A stretch of DNA of 49,645 bases from Nocardia seriolae NBRC 15557 (GTDB lineage: Bacteria > Actinomycetota > Actinomycetes > Mycobacteriales > Mycobacteriaceae), in the NCBI RefSeq assembly GCF_007990715.1, contig NZ_BJWY01000042.1, positions 1 to 49,645 of the forward strand. Reading direction: 5' to 3'. Positions 8,901-17,870 of this stretch are shown here, in pieces. The notes beneath the pieces were generated by a model. The model had not been told where the DNA came from, made no database searches, and saw only the letters and a list, made by a program, of their open reading frames with translations. The first letter of the stretch is position 1. The number at the start of each line of letters is the position of its first letter. The translations under genes were made by a program, and so were the position numbers.

Positions 8901-8933
8901 CCTGCCCGTCCCCGCACCCGGCAGACTGTCCGC

Positions 8934-9896
8934 ATGCTGCACCTGCGGATTCTCTCCCCCACCGCGAAGACCGACGAGATCCTCGAGGTCTTGCACGCCG
9001 ATGACGCGGTGACCGGACTGGTCGCCATCCGCGGTGCGGCCCTGCGCCCGCCGGGCGATCTGATCACCGCGCAGATCGCCCGCGAGGCCGCCAACGACCT
9101 GATCTGCAAGCTCCGCGAGATGCGAGTGCACCAGGAGGGCAGCATCGAGCTCGAGCAGGTGGGAACCTGGCTGTCGCGCAGCGGATTCGAGGCCGAGGTG
9201 CGCACCCCGGGCAGCAGCGCCGACGCGGTGGTGTGGGCGGAGGTGGCACAGCGGTCCTATGAGGAGACCGAGCTGAACTGGGCCTATCTCAGCTTCCTCA
9301 CCCTGGCCACCGCCATCGCCTCCATCGCCATCGTCACCGATTCGCAGATCCTGACCGTCGGCGCCATGGTGCTGGGACCGGAATTCGGATCCATTGCCGC
9401 CCTGGGCGTGGCGCTGGTCCGGCGGCGATTCGTGCTGCTGCGACTGGCCTTGCGCACCTTGGTGCTCGGCTTCGTCGCGGCCATCGGCATCACCGTGCTG
9501 CTGGCGCTCATCGCCCGGGCGCTGGGCTGGATCACCATGGCCCAGGTGACCGGTCCCCGTCCGGCCACCCAATTCATCTACACGGCCGACAAATGGTCGT
9601 TCATCGTGGCCGTGATCGCGGGAGCGGCGGGCGTGCTGTCGATTACGTCGGCGAAATCGGTTGGCCTGGCCGGTGTTTTCATCTCGGTGACCACGGTGCC
9701 CGCCGCGGGCAATATCGCACTGGGCATCGCGATCGCCGACGGCGCGACCGTCTGGGGCAGCACCGCCCAGCTGCTGATCAACCTGGTCGGCATGGCGCTG
9801 GCGGGCTGGGGCACCCTCGCGCTACAGCAGGTCATCTGGACCCGGGTGTCGGTGCGGCGGGCGCGGCACATGGCCATCCCCCGCCGCATGCTCTGA
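8934..9896 (+). CDS. DUF389 family membrane protein
   Basis: The 320-aa protein has a soluble N-terminal part of about 115 residues (MLHLRILSPTAKTDEILEVL) with the ferredoxin-like look of this family. About six hydrophobic segments follow, including the family motif TDSQILTVGAMVLGPEFG and a later ISVTTVPAAGNIALG. DUF389 proteins are conserved but their function is not established; a transport role is often supposed. It lies next to the convergent DUF475 gene, whose stop is 20 bp beyond its own. Confidence 0.88.
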   Translation: MLHLRILSPTAKTDEILEVLHADDAVTGLVAIRGAALRPPGDLITAQIAREAANDLICKLREMRVHQEGSIELEQVGTWLSRSGFEAEVRTPGSSADAVVWAEVAQRSYEETELNWAYLSFLTLATAIASIAIVTDSQILTVGAMVLGPEFGSIAALGVALVRRRFVLLRLALRTLVLGFVAAIGITVLLALIARALGWITMAQVTGPRPATQFIYTADKWSFIVAVIAGAAGVLSITSAKSVGLAGVFISVTTVPAAGNIALGIAIADGATVWGSTAQLLINLVGMALAGWGTLALQQVIWTRVSVRRARHMAIPRRML

Positions 9897-9916
9897 TCAA
9901 CCGACGGTGCCGGAAA

Positions 9917-11035
9917 TCAGCCGACGGTGGAGGACTTCTCCAGCTCCGGGGATTCGTCCTCGGTTTCCGCGTCGCCCTCGCGCCGGTTGCGAATCACGCT
10001 GGTGACGAACGCCGCTCCGATGAACGCCACCCCGACCAGGCCGCTGATCACCTCGTTCACGTGCACGCCGATGGTGATGAGCAGGATGACCGCCAGCGCG
10101 CCGATGGCCCAGAACGCGCCGTGCTCGAGGTACACGTACTCCGAGAGCGTGCCCTTGCGCACCAGGTACACCGTGATGGACCGGACGAACATGGCGCCGA
10201 TCAGGCCCAGGCCCAAGGCGATCAGGATCGGGTCGGAGGTGATGGCGAACGCGCCGATGACGCCGTCGAAGGAGAACGAGGCGTCGAGCACCTCGAGGTA
10301 CAGGAACAGGAAGAACGCGGCCTTGCCGGTCGCCTTCACGATGCCCGAGGGTCCGGCCGCCGCCTGTTCCTCGGCGTGTTCCTCGGCATGGAACAGTGAC
10401 CCCAGCCCGTCGACCAGGATGTAGGTCATCACGCCGAGGATGCCCGCCAGCAGCACGGTCGCGCGATCATCGTCGGCGGCAATGAATTCCGCGGCGATCA
10501 CGATGCCGGCCAGGGTGAGCACCACCGCGAGCATGTCCAGCTTGCCCAGCCGCGCCAGCGGCCGTTCCAGCCAGCCCAGCCAGGTGACCTCGTGCTCCTC
10601 GAGAATGAAGTTGAAGAACAGCAGCAGCAGGAACGCGCCGCCGAAGGCCGCGATCTGCGGGTGCGCGTCGGTGAGCAGCTTCTCGTAGGAGGGGCTGCCG
10701 TCGGCGAAGGTGAGCGCGCCGTCCGCGGGCGGGTTCATGGCCAGGTCGAAGGCGCGAACGGGGCTGAGCCCGGCGGTGATCCACACGATGGCCAGCGGGA
10801 ACACCAGGCGCATACCGAAAACGGCGATGACGACGCCGACGGTCAGGAAGATGCGCTGCCAGAACTCGCTCATCCGCTGCAGGATGCTGGCATTGATGAC
10901 CGCGTTGTCGAAGGACAGTGACACCTCGAGGATGCCGAGGATGGCGCACAGCGCCAGCGCGGTCGGGCCGCCGTAGACCAGCGCCGCGAACAGCGCCAGG
11001 ACGGTGACGACGATGGAGAGGCCGAATATTCGCAC
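9917..11035 (-). CDS. DUF475 (TerC-related) integral membrane protein
   Basis: This 372-aa polytopic membrane protein starts MRIFGLSIVVTVLALFAALV and has the TerC-like motif LEVSLSFDNAVINA, repeated in a second half as LEVLDASFSFDGVIGA. Two such acidic intramembrane motifs suggest an internal duplication and a metal-ion path. TerC-related proteins co-occur with TerD proteins in tellurite and metal stress loci, and a terD gene lies just upstream on the same strand. A perfect hairpin separates the two, so they may be separate transcripts. Metal export, perhaps of manganese, is inferred from the family only. Confidence 0.88.
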   Translation of the reverse strand: MRIFGLSIVVTVLALFAALVYGGPTALALCAILGILEVSLSFDNAVINASILQRMSEFWQRIFLTVGVVIAVFGMRLVFPLAIVWITAGLSPVRAFDLAMNPPADGALTFADGSPSYEKLLTDAHPQIAAFGGAFLLLLFFNFILEEHEVTWLGWLERPLARLGKLDMLAVVLTLAGIVIAAEFIAADDDRATVLLAGILGVMTYILVDGLGSLFHAEEHAEEQAAAGPSGIVKATGKAAFFLFLYLEVLDASFSFDGVIGAFAITSDPILIALGLGLIGAMFVRSITVYLVRKGTLSEYVYLEHGAFWAIGALAVILLITIGVHVNEVISGLVGVAFIGAAFVTSVIRNRREGDAETEDESPELEKSSTVG

Positions 11036-11084
11036 CGTGGTGGGCCTTTCGTGTGGCGGGTCTGGTTACGGGCGGGTGGACATG

Positions 11085-11116
11085 CGAAGAGGGCTCGTGC
11101 GACCGAGCCCTCTTCG
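11085..11116. terminator. Perfect 13-bp hairpin between terD and the DUF475 gene
   Basis: The arms cgaagagggctcg and cgagccctcttcg pair perfectly around a 6-base loop. No T-run follows on either strand, so this may be a weak or Rho-assisted terminator or an mRNA processing/stabilising hairpin that sets different levels of TerD and the DUF475 protein. Confidence 0.5.
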
Positions 11117-11134
11117 TGTCGCTGATTGTTCGAA

Positions 11135-11710
11135 TCAGACGTTGACGCCGAAGTCGCGGGCGATGCCCGCGAGACCGGACGCGTAACCCTGACCGACGGC
11201 GCGGAACTTCCACTCACCATTGTTGCGGTAGAGCTCGCCGAACACCATGGCGGTTTCGGTAGAGGCGTCCTCGGACAGGTCGTAGCGTGCCAGCTCGGCA
11301 CCGTTGGCGCGGTCCACCACGCGGATGTAGGCATTGCGGACCTGGCCGAAGCTCTGGCCGCGGGAGTCCGCGTCGTAGATCGAGACCGGGAAGAAGATGG
11401 ACTCGATGGCCGGCGGGGTGTTGGCCAGGTCGATATTGATGACCTCGTCGTCGCCCTCGCCCTCACCGGTGAGGTTGTCGCCGGTGTGCACGATGGTGCC
11501 CTCGGGGGACTGCAGGTTGTTGAAGAAGACGAAGTGCTTGTCGGACAGCGCCTTCTTGTCGGCGCCGGTGGCGATGGCGCTGGCGTCGAGGTCGAAGTCG
11601 GTGCCGGTGGTGGTCCGAATGTCCCAGCCGAGGCCGACGGCCACCTGGGTCAGGTTCGGAGCCTGCTTGGTCAGTGAAACGTTACCGCCCTTGGACAAAC
11701 TGACACCCAT
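11135..11710 (-). CDS. TerD family protein
   Basis: The 191-aa single-domain TerD protein has all landmarks: MGVSLSKGGNVSLTKQAP, the Asp-rich FDLDASA, the calcium-binding loop DNLTGEGEGDDE, and a C-terminal VGQGYASGLAGIARDFGV. TerD-type proteins bind calcium and belong to Ter stress loci linked to tellurite resistance, phage inhibition and colicin tolerance. ATG 11710 has ggaaggat upstream. It is divergent from the helical protein at 11947 and probably shares its control region. Whether it is terD or terE cannot be told from sequence. Confidence 0.93.
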   Translation of the reverse strand: MGVSLSKGGNVSLTKQAPNLTQVAVGLGWDIRTTTGTDFDLDASAIATGADKKALSDKHFVFFNNLQSPEGTIVHTGDNLTGEGEGDDEVINIDLANTPPAIESIFFPVSIYDADSRGQSFGQVRNAYIRVVDRANGAELARYDLSEDASTETAMVFGELYRNNGEWKFRAVGQGYASGLAGIARDFGVNV

Positions 11711-11946
11711 GGTGGGAATCCTTCCGTTGTAAAGCGTTTGGTGCGTCTCTTGCTTAACGGCGTGTTCGGTGTGACGGTTCCGCCGTTTTCAAACAGTAAT
11801 GGTTTCCCCAAGTCTTGGACAGCTCGAGGTCAACCTGGCTGCACAGTGTCGACTGCCGGAGGGCAGTCGGGAACTGTCATACGACAGATTTGCACGAACG
11901 CTCGCCCTTGTCGCCACGTTGGCGCGGGTCTTTTACGATCGGGGGC
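11711..11946. promoter_or_regulatory. Divergent control region between terD and the Ter biosynthetic genes
   Basis: This 236-bp intergenic region must carry promoters for both directions. The sequence is less GC-rich than its flanks near 11730-11820, and a ttacgat at 11932-11938 precedes the GTG start of the rightward operon. I could not define -35/-10 pairs or an operator with confidence. Confidence 0.4.
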
Positions 11947-13146
11947 GTGGCAGGCCGTCGACGCGGATTCTTCCGGGCGCCCCGGAACAACGAATGGGTA
12001 CAACAGGCCAGGCAAGTTCTGACGACCGCCTTCCTCGATATGGACCAGCGTCAGAGCATTGCCGAGGCCGCCGTCGCCGCGTCGGCGGCCCTGTTCCCCG
12101 ACCGCGGCATGGCCGCGCGCTGGGAAGCGGTGCGGGCCCGCTGCTACGCCGCCTCCGGGGCCTACCTCGCCCTCAACGACCGGCTGGACCAGGTCGAACG
12201 CGACGAGGCCACGGTCACCCAGCCCGAGATCGACACCGTGATCCGCGGCCTCGCCGACGCCGCGCGCGGGGTGGACGAATTCTACCGCGGCAATCAGGCC
12301 CACCTCGAGCACGCGGTCGCGGTCCAGGGCGCGGTGCCGCAACTGGTCGCGCAGGTGCGCGGGCAGGCGGCGCGGCTGCGGCAGGCCGCCGACGCCTCCC
12401 CGTACGCCGGCTACCCCTCGATCCGGCAATGCGCGGCCGCCGTGGATGAGGGACTGCTCACACTCGAGGCGGCCGTCGCCGCCGGCGCGGGCGGCGCCAC
12501 CCGCGATGCCGCGACCCGGCTCGATACCCTCACCAGGAAGTTGTCCACCGCCCTGGAAGCCGCACCTGCGAAACAGCATTCGGCCGCCACCGCCGTCACC
12601 TCCGCGGCCACCCGGCTCGACGCCGCCCGCAACCGGCTGGAGCGCATCGCGCCGGCCATGTCGGCGCTGCTGCGCGAGTTCGCCGCTGCATCATCGAGCG
12701 ATTTGGCGAACAATGAGCGGCAAGCCCGGGAAGCGGTCGACGACGCCGCCGCGGATCTGTCCCGCGCCCGGACCGCCCTTGCCGACCACGACCCGGAGGA
12801 AGCGCTCGACCTGACCACCACCGCCCGCGCCCGCCTCGCCACCGCCGAGGAACGCGCCGAGGCCGTCACCGATCGGCTCGCCCTGCTGCGGCAGGTGCGC
12901 GAGCAGCCCGCCGAGCGCGCCAAGGCCGTGCGCTTCAAACTGCGCGACGCCCAGATGCTGGCCGTCAACAAGGGCGTGGTCCCGCAATGGGGATCGGTGC
13001 TCGACGCCCAGGCCGAGCGCCTGGACCGGGCCGGTGCGGGCCTGACCGGCCGCCATCCCGACTACTGGGCCTACGTGTCCGAACTCGACGCCATCTCCGC
13101 GTTCGTCGCCGGAGTGGTCGACCGCATGCGAAATACCGAGAGATAG
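11947..13146 (+). CDS. Long alpha-helical (coiled-coil) protein of the Ter locus
   Basis: I do not recognise a named domain. The 399-aa product is Ala/Arg/Glu-rich and almost entirely helical, with heptad-like stretches at roughly 100-160 and 200-330 and no membrane segment or signal peptide. It starts VAGRRRGFFRAPRNNEWVQQ; GTG 11947 is chosen because the 44 codons before it look non-coding. It leads the rightward gene set (this gene, CitE-like lyase, PRTase fusion, HAD) with a 31-bp gap to the next gene, so it is likely part of the same pathway. A scaffold or TerB/TelA-like helper role is conceivable, but nothing in the sequence proves it. Confidence 0.75.
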   Translation: MAGRRRGFFRAPRNNEWVQQARQVLTTAFLDMDQRQSIAEAAVAASAALFPDRGMAARWEAVRARCYAASGAYLALNDRLDQVERDEATVTQPEIDTVIRGLADAARGVDEFYRGNQAHLEHAVAVQGAVPQLVAQVRGQAARLRQAADASPYAGYPSIRQCAAAVDEGLLTLEAAVAAGAGGATRDAATRLDTLTRKLSTALEAAPAKQHSAATAVTSAATRLDAARNRLERIAPAMSALLREFAAASSSDLANNERQAREAVDDAAADLSRARTALADHDPEEALDLTTTARARLATAEERAEAVTDRLALLRQVREQPAERAKAVRFKLRDAQMLAVNKGVVPQWGSVLDAQAERLDRAGAGLTGRHPDYWAYVSELDAISAFVAGVVDRMRNTER

Positions 13147-13177
13147 ACCGAAAGCCAGCAGGAGGACGGCCGCACCG

Positions 13178-14398
13178 ATGACCGCGACTATTTCCAGCGA
13201 TCCGGCGCTCGCCCCGGTCTCCCTGCGGAAACGCTTTCCGCTACGGCACTTCCGGCAGGTGCACGGTCCCGAACTGCGCAGACTGTTCCACCGGACGCCC
13301 GAACCCTTCGAGGGCGCGCACGACCGCGACCTGCTGGCCATGGCCTTGGGCGCGACCCTCTACGTGCCCGCCACCCGGCCCGACCTCACCTCGACCATCA
13401 TCCGGCGCGCCGAGCGCGGGGTGTGCTCGATGGTCATCGACCTCGAGGACGCGGTCGCCGACCACGCCGTCGAGGACGGCAAACGCCAGGCCGCCCGGAC
13501 CCTGGACGAACTGGCCGAGTGCGGCGAGCCGCATCCGCTGGTGTTCGTGCGGGTGCGCGATGCCGCGAGCATCGCCGAGATCGTCGAGCGGATCGGGCCC
13601 GGCGCGGCGGCGCTGACCGGATTCGTGCTGCCGAAATTCGAGAGCACCTGCGCCGCCGACTATCTGCACGCCCTCGTCACGGCCTCGGAAACAGTGGGCC
13701 GCACCGTCTTCGGGATGCCGGTGCTGGAATCCCCCGCACTGGTCCACCGCCAGACCCGGGACCGCGAGCTGAGCCGCATCGGCGCGGCGCTGGCCGAGCA
13801 CCGCGAACGCATTCTCGCCGTGCGCATCGGCGCCACGGACATGTGCTCCACCTTCGGGATTCGCCGTGACCGCGATCTGACCATCTACGACGTGCGGGTG
13901 GTCGCGGATGTCATCGCCGATATCGTCAACTATCTGGGGCGCGCCGACGGCACCGGATTCACCATCACCGGGCCGGTGTGGGAGTACTTCGCCGATCACG
14001 CCCGCATGTTCCGGCCGCTGCTGCGCACCTCCCCGTTCGCCGAGGTGGACGCGGTGCCGTTCCGGCAGTCGCTGGTCAGCCGCGATATGGACGGGCTGCT
14101 GCGGGAGATCACCCTGGACCGCGCCAACGGCATCCAGGGCAAGACCGTCATCCACCCCTCGCACGTGGCGGTGGTGCACGCCATGTCCATCGTCACGCAC
14201 GAGGAATACGCCGACGCCCTGCACATCCTCAGCACCGCCGCGGGCGGCGTCGCCGCCTCCGAATACCGCAACAAGATGAACGAGATGCGCCCGCACCGCA
14301 GCTGGGCGCATCAGATCGTGCTGCGCGCCAAGGTCTTCGGCGTCGCGAACAAAGGAGTCTCCTTCGTGGACCTGCTCAAGGCCCTGGTCGAATCGTGA
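13178..14398 (+). CDS. HpcH/HpaI aldolase / citrate lyase beta (CitE-like) protein of a Ter locus
   Basis: The 406-aa TIM-barrel lyase has the CitE-like core: LYVPATRPDL near 65, MVIDLEDAVADHAVEDGK near 88 with the metal-binding acidic residues, FVLPKFES, and AVRIGATDMCSTFG. It is longer than CitE (about 290 aa), with extra N- and C-terminal segments. A good aggagg precedes ATG 13178. Its stop overlaps the next gene's GTG by four bases, which implies translational coupling to the PRTase fusion. In comparative-genomic proposals such lyases supply a carbon skeleton for a nucleoside-like metabolite made by Ter loci. The real substrate is unknown. Confidence 0.87.
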   Translation: MTATISSDPALAPVSLRKRFPLRHFRQVHGPELRRLFHRTPEPFEGAHDRDLLAMALGATLYVPATRPDLTSTIIRRAERGVCSMVIDLEDAVADHAVEDGKRQAARTLDELAECGEPHPLVFVRVRDAASIAEIVERIGPGAAALTGFVLPKFESTCAADYLHALVTASETVGRTVFGMPVLESPALVHRQTRDRELSRIGAALAEHRERILAVRIGATDMCSTFGIRRDRDLTIYDVRVVADVIADIVNYLGRADGTGFTITGPVWEYFADHARMFRPLLRTSPFAEVDAVPFRQSLVSRDMDGLLREITLDRANGIQGKTVIHPSHVAVVHAMSIVTHEEYADALHILSTAAGGVAASEYRNKMNEMRPHRSWAHQIVLRAKVFGVANKGVSFVDLLKALVES

Positions 14399-16983
14399 CC
14401 GCCGATCCCGCCCTACCTTGGGCCACAAGGGAACTCGGCCTCACCTTGCGCCACACCGATTCCGCCTTGCTCGAACCCGATTGGCGCATCGACGATCTGG
14501 TCTCCCCCGGCCTGCGCCGCAATCCGCGCCGCGCCCACCTGCTGGTGTCGACCGTGCTCGGCAAGCACCTGCCCACCGACCCGCACCGCGTCCTCGACGC
14601 GGGCAACCGCCTCGGTGATCTGGTCCGCGCCGTCCTCGGACCGGCCGACGCCGTGGTCCTCGGATTCGCCGAAACCGCCACCGGATTGGGCCACACCGTG
14701 GCGGCCCGCCTCGCCGCCCGCTGTTACCTGCACTCCACTCGCCGCGACGTGCCGACCGCCGAAACCCTCACAGGTTTCGAAGAGGGCCACTCGCACGCCA
14801 CCTCGCACCTGTTGCAGCCCATGCCCGCCGAGGTCTTCGGCAGCACGCTGCCCCTGGTTCTGGTCGACGACGAGATCTCGACCGGCGCGACCGCCCTGGA
14901 CGCAATCCGCGCCCTGCACGCCTTCGCGCCGCGCACGCACTACGTCCTCGCCTCCCTGGTGGATATGCGCACAGCAGCCGACCGGGACGAATTCGAGGAG
15001 GCGGCCGTCGATCTCGGAGCCCGCATCGACACCGTCTGCCTGGCCACCGGCCGCACCGTTCTCCCCGACAGCCTGATCGACATGGTCGCCGCTCTGCCCG
15101 ACCCCATGCTGAATCCGGTTGCTGCCCGACGCGGCACCTTCACCCGCGCCGAACTGCCCTGGCCGCACGGGGTTCCCGAGGGCGGCCGCCACGGCTTCCT
15201 GAACGCCGATGTGCCGGAGTTCGAGGCGGCCCTGGGGCGCGCGGTCGCCGCGCTGTCCCGGGCGCTCGAGTCACCGGCTGCCGCTGCGGCGTCGACGGCC
15301 ACGGCCGCCGGTGGCCCCCGCCCGGTGATCGTGATCGCCCACGAGGAGCTCATGTACCTGCCGCTGCGCATCGCCGCGGCGCTGGCGGACAACGGAATTC
15401 CGAGCCGCTACCAGACCACCACCCGCTCGCCGGCCTACGTCCTGGACGAGCCCGGCTACCCGCTGCGCCGCGGCTTCCGTTTCACCGCACCGGAACACGG
15501 CGAGGACGCTCCGCGGTTCCTCTACAACGCCCAGTGGCCCGAACCCGCGCCGGATGCCGAGCCGATCCTGCTCGTCGTCGCGGACGGTCCCGCCGACACC
15601 GAACGGCTCACCGCCACCGGCGGACTCATCGACGTCCTCACCGCCTCGGGCGCGGATGTGCTGCTGGCCGTCCTGCCCGAATCCGACCCGCGCGCTCTTG
15701 CGGCCGCCCGCGCCCCGCGACCGGGAGGTTCACCGGCTGCGGCCCCCGCGCCGCTCGCGGCCGATCCGGCCGCAGTGGATCGCCCCGGCGCTCACCGGCG
15801 GGAAATCGCGGGTGCGGCAGGGACGCCGGACGACGCACGCACCATCGGACCGTCCGAGGCAGCCGGGGATGGGCCGCCGGAGCCGTTGCGGGGACCGGGG
15901 TTCGGGTCGTATGCGGCGGACGAAGTCGCCTGGTTGTTGACGGATCTGTCGGGTGTGGCCCTGGAAGCCGATGTGGTGGAACGGGAGCGGCGGATTCAGG
16001 CGGGGGTCGCGCATTACGCGGAGTCGCTGCCGGTCGAGTATCAGCCGGATGCCGCGTATCGGGAGCTGTTCGACAAGGTGCTCGCCGAGAGTGCCGAGCG
16101 GCTGGCGCTGGCGGTGGCCACCGTGTCGGAATTGGTGGTGGCCGAACGCGGCAGCGATATCGTGCTGGCTTCGCTGGCGCGGGCGGGGACGCCGGTCGGG
16201 GTGCTCATGCGGCGGTGGCTGGGGGCGCGCGGGATCGATGTCCCGCACTACGCGGTGTCCATCGTGCGCGATCGGGGCATCGACTTCGCGGCCCTGGATC
16301 ATCTTGCGCGCCATCATGATCCGGCGCAGGTCGTCTTCGTCGACGGCTGGACCGGCAAGGGTGCGATCACGCGGGAGCTCGCCGAGGCGCTGGCGGCGTA
16401 TCGGGCGGCGGGCGGGGCGGAGTTCGCTCCGGAGTTGGCGGTGCTCGCCGATCCGGGGAGCTGTGTGCGGACCTTCGGCACCCGCGACGACTTTCTCATC
16501 GCGTCGGCGTGCCTGAATTCCACGGTGTCGGGACTGGTTTCACGGACGGTGCTCAATGCGCGGCTGCTCGGGCCGGGGCAGTTCCACGGGGCGAAGTTCT
16601 ATCGGGAGCTCGCCGATCAGGATGTCTCCAACCGGCTGCTCGACGAGGTCGGCGGATGCTTCGACCGGGTCCGCCCGCTGGTGGACGCGCAGGCCTCGGC
16701 GCTGCTGGCCGCCGATCGCACGCCGACCTGGGCGGGCTGGGAGTCGGTGGAGCGGGTGCGGGCCGAATACGGGATCTCGAGTGTGAACTTCGTGAAACCC
16801 GGTGTGGGCGAGACGACCCGGGTGCTGCTGCGGCGGGTGCCGTGGCGGGTGCTGGTGCGGGATCCGGAGGCGGGCGAGCACGCGCACATCCGGCTGCTGG
16901 CCGCCGCGCGCGGGGTGCCGGTCGAGGTGGTGCCCGAGCTGGCATATGCCTGTATGGGTTTGATCAAGGATATGGAGGGGTAG
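14395..16983 (+). CDS. Fused phosphoribosyltransferase - TRSP - phosphoribosyltransferase (StiP-type) - PELOTA protein
   Basis: The 862-aa protein carries two phosphoribosyltransferase halves. The first (about 1-245) has the PRPP loop VLVDDEISTGATAL at 155-168. A TRSP-like segment follows (about 248-435, from TFTRAELPWPHG, with IAHEELMYLPLRIAAAL). A low-complexity Pro/Ala linker (about 435-505) leads to the second half, once called cysteine protease StiP, with the PRPP loop VVFVDGWTGKGAITREL at 646-662. Residues about 785-862 look like the PELOTA-type RNA-binding module of this family. These modules are usually two genes; here they are one. GTG 14395 overlaps the lyase stop, and the HAD gene follows after 3 bp. 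In the Ter-locus model these enzymes attach a ribosyl group to make a nucleoside-like compound; this has not been shown biochemically as far as I know. Confidence 0.85.
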   Translation: MTADPALPWATRELGLTLRHTDSALLEPDWRIDDLVSPGLRRNPRRAHLLVSTVLGKHLPTDPHRVLDAGNRLGDLVRAVLGPADAVVLGFAETATGLGHTVAARLAARCYLHSTRRDVPTAETLTGFEEGHSHATSHLLQPMPAEVFGSTLPLVLVDDEISTGATALDAIRALHAFAPRTHYVLASLVDMRTAADRDEFEEAAVDLGARIDTVCLATGRTVLPDSLIDMVAALPDPMLNPVAARRGTFTRAELPWPHGVPEGGRHGFLNADVPEFEAALGRAVAALSRALESPAAAAASTATAAGGPRPVIVIAHEELMYLPLRIAAALADNGIPSRYQTTTRSPAYVLDEPGYPLRRGFRFTAPEHGEDAPRFLYNAQWPEPAPDAEPILLVVADGPADTERLTATGGLIDVLTASGADVLLAVLPESDPRALAAARAPRPGGSPAAAPAPLAADPAAVDRPGAHRREIAGAAGTPDDARTIGPSEAAGDGPPEPLRGPGFGSYAADEVAWLLTDLSGVALEADVVERERRIQAGVAHYAESLPVEYQPDAAYRELFDKVLAESAERLALAVATVSELVVAERGSDIVLASLARAGTPVGVLMRRWLGARGIDVPHYAVSIVRDRGIDFAALDHLARHHDPAQVVFVDGWTGKGAITRELAEALAAYRAAGGAEFAPELAVLADPGSCVRTFGTRDDFLIASACLNSTVSGLVSRTVLNARLLGPGQFHGAKFYRELADQDVSNRLLDEVGGCFDRVRPLVDAQASALLAADRTPTWAGWESVERVRAEYGISSVNFVKPGVGETTRVLLRRVPWRVLVRDPEAGEHAHIRLLAAARGVPVEVVPELAYACMGLIKDMEG

Positions 16984-16986
16984 CTG

Positions 16987-17853
16987 GTGCGCGGGGTGAT
17001 GGTGGCGACGGATCTGGATCGGACCGTGATCTACACGCGGTCGGCCTTCGGGCCCGCGGAGCCGGAGACGGTCTGTGTGGAACACCATGCGGGGCAACCG
17101 CTCTCGTACATGACCGTGACGGCGGCGCAGCGGCTGAGCGCGCTCGCCGCGACGGCGGCGGTGGTGCCGGTGACCACCCGCACCATCGAGCAGTTCCAGC
17201 GGGTGCGGCTGCCCGGCGCGCCGTGGCCGTACGCCGTCACCAGCAATGGCGGCACCATTCTGCGCAACGGCCTGCCGGACCGGCGCTGGCGTTCCGCGCT
17301 CGACGCCCGGGTGCGCGCGGACTGCGCGACCCTGGTCGAGGTGCGCACCGAATGGCGTGCGCGCGTGGACGAATCGTTCGCCCTGAAGCTGCGCGACGCC
17401 GACGAGCTGTTCTGCTACCTGGTCGTCGACCCGGCGCGGGTGCCCGACGGCTTCCTCGCGGAGTGGGACGCCTGGTGCCGCCCGCGCGGCTGGTCGGTGT
17501 CCCAGCAGGGCCGCAAGATCTATACCATGCCCACCCCGGTGTGTAAGAGCCACGCCGTGCACGAGGTGCGCCGCCGCCTGCTGGAATCCGGTGAGCTGCA
17601 GCCGGATTCGATGCTGGTGGCCGCCGGTGACGGCGCGCTGGACGCGGAGATGCTACGCACCGCCGACGCCGCCGTCCGGCCCCGGCACGGCGAACTGGAA
17701 CAGCGGAACTGGACCCACCCGGGCGTGGCCGTCACCGCGGCGTCGGGCATCTACGCCGCCGACGAGATCCTCGACTACTTCCTGCGGGTCGCGTCCCGAT
17801 CAGCGCCGGGCGGCCAGCAGGCGGTTGGTCGCCTTGGCCAGGGCGGCCTGTAG
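16987..17853 (+). CDS. HAD-superfamily hydrolase of the Ter locus
   Basis: The 288-aa HAD phosphatase has motif I DLDRTV near residue 9 (nucleophile Asp, then Asp two residues on), a Thr in VPVTTRT as motif II, a Lys in GRKIYTMP as likely motif III, and motif IV GDGALDAEML. The insertion between motifs II and III fits a type II cap, as in sucrose-phosphatase-like HADs. The GTG start lies 3 bp after the PRTase fusion stop, so the genes are one operon. It probably removes a phosphate from the nucleoside-like intermediate, which is an inference from gene context. Confidence 0.86.
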   Translation: MRGVMVATDLDRTVIYTRSAFGPAEPETVCVEHHAGQPLSYMTVTAAQRLSALAATAAVVPVTTRTIEQFQRVRLPGAPWPYAVTSNGGTILRNGLPDRRWRSALDARVRADCATLVEVRTEWRARVDESFALKLRDADELFCYLVVDPARVPDGFLAEWDAWCRPRGWSVSQQGRKIYTMPTPVCKSHAVHEVRRRLLESGELQPDSMLVAAGDGALDAEMLRTADAAVRPRHGELEQRNWTHPGVAVTAASGIYAADEILDYFLRVASRSAPGGQQAVGRLGQGGL

Positions 17854-17870
17854 GAAAGGTCGTGGCTTGC

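Noticed and set aside
13978..14394. Extension of the PRTase fusion upstream by about 140 codons
   Set aside because: It overlaps the lyase gene in another frame and is Arg-rich nonsense; GTG 14395 overlaps the lyase stop as expected for coupled genes.
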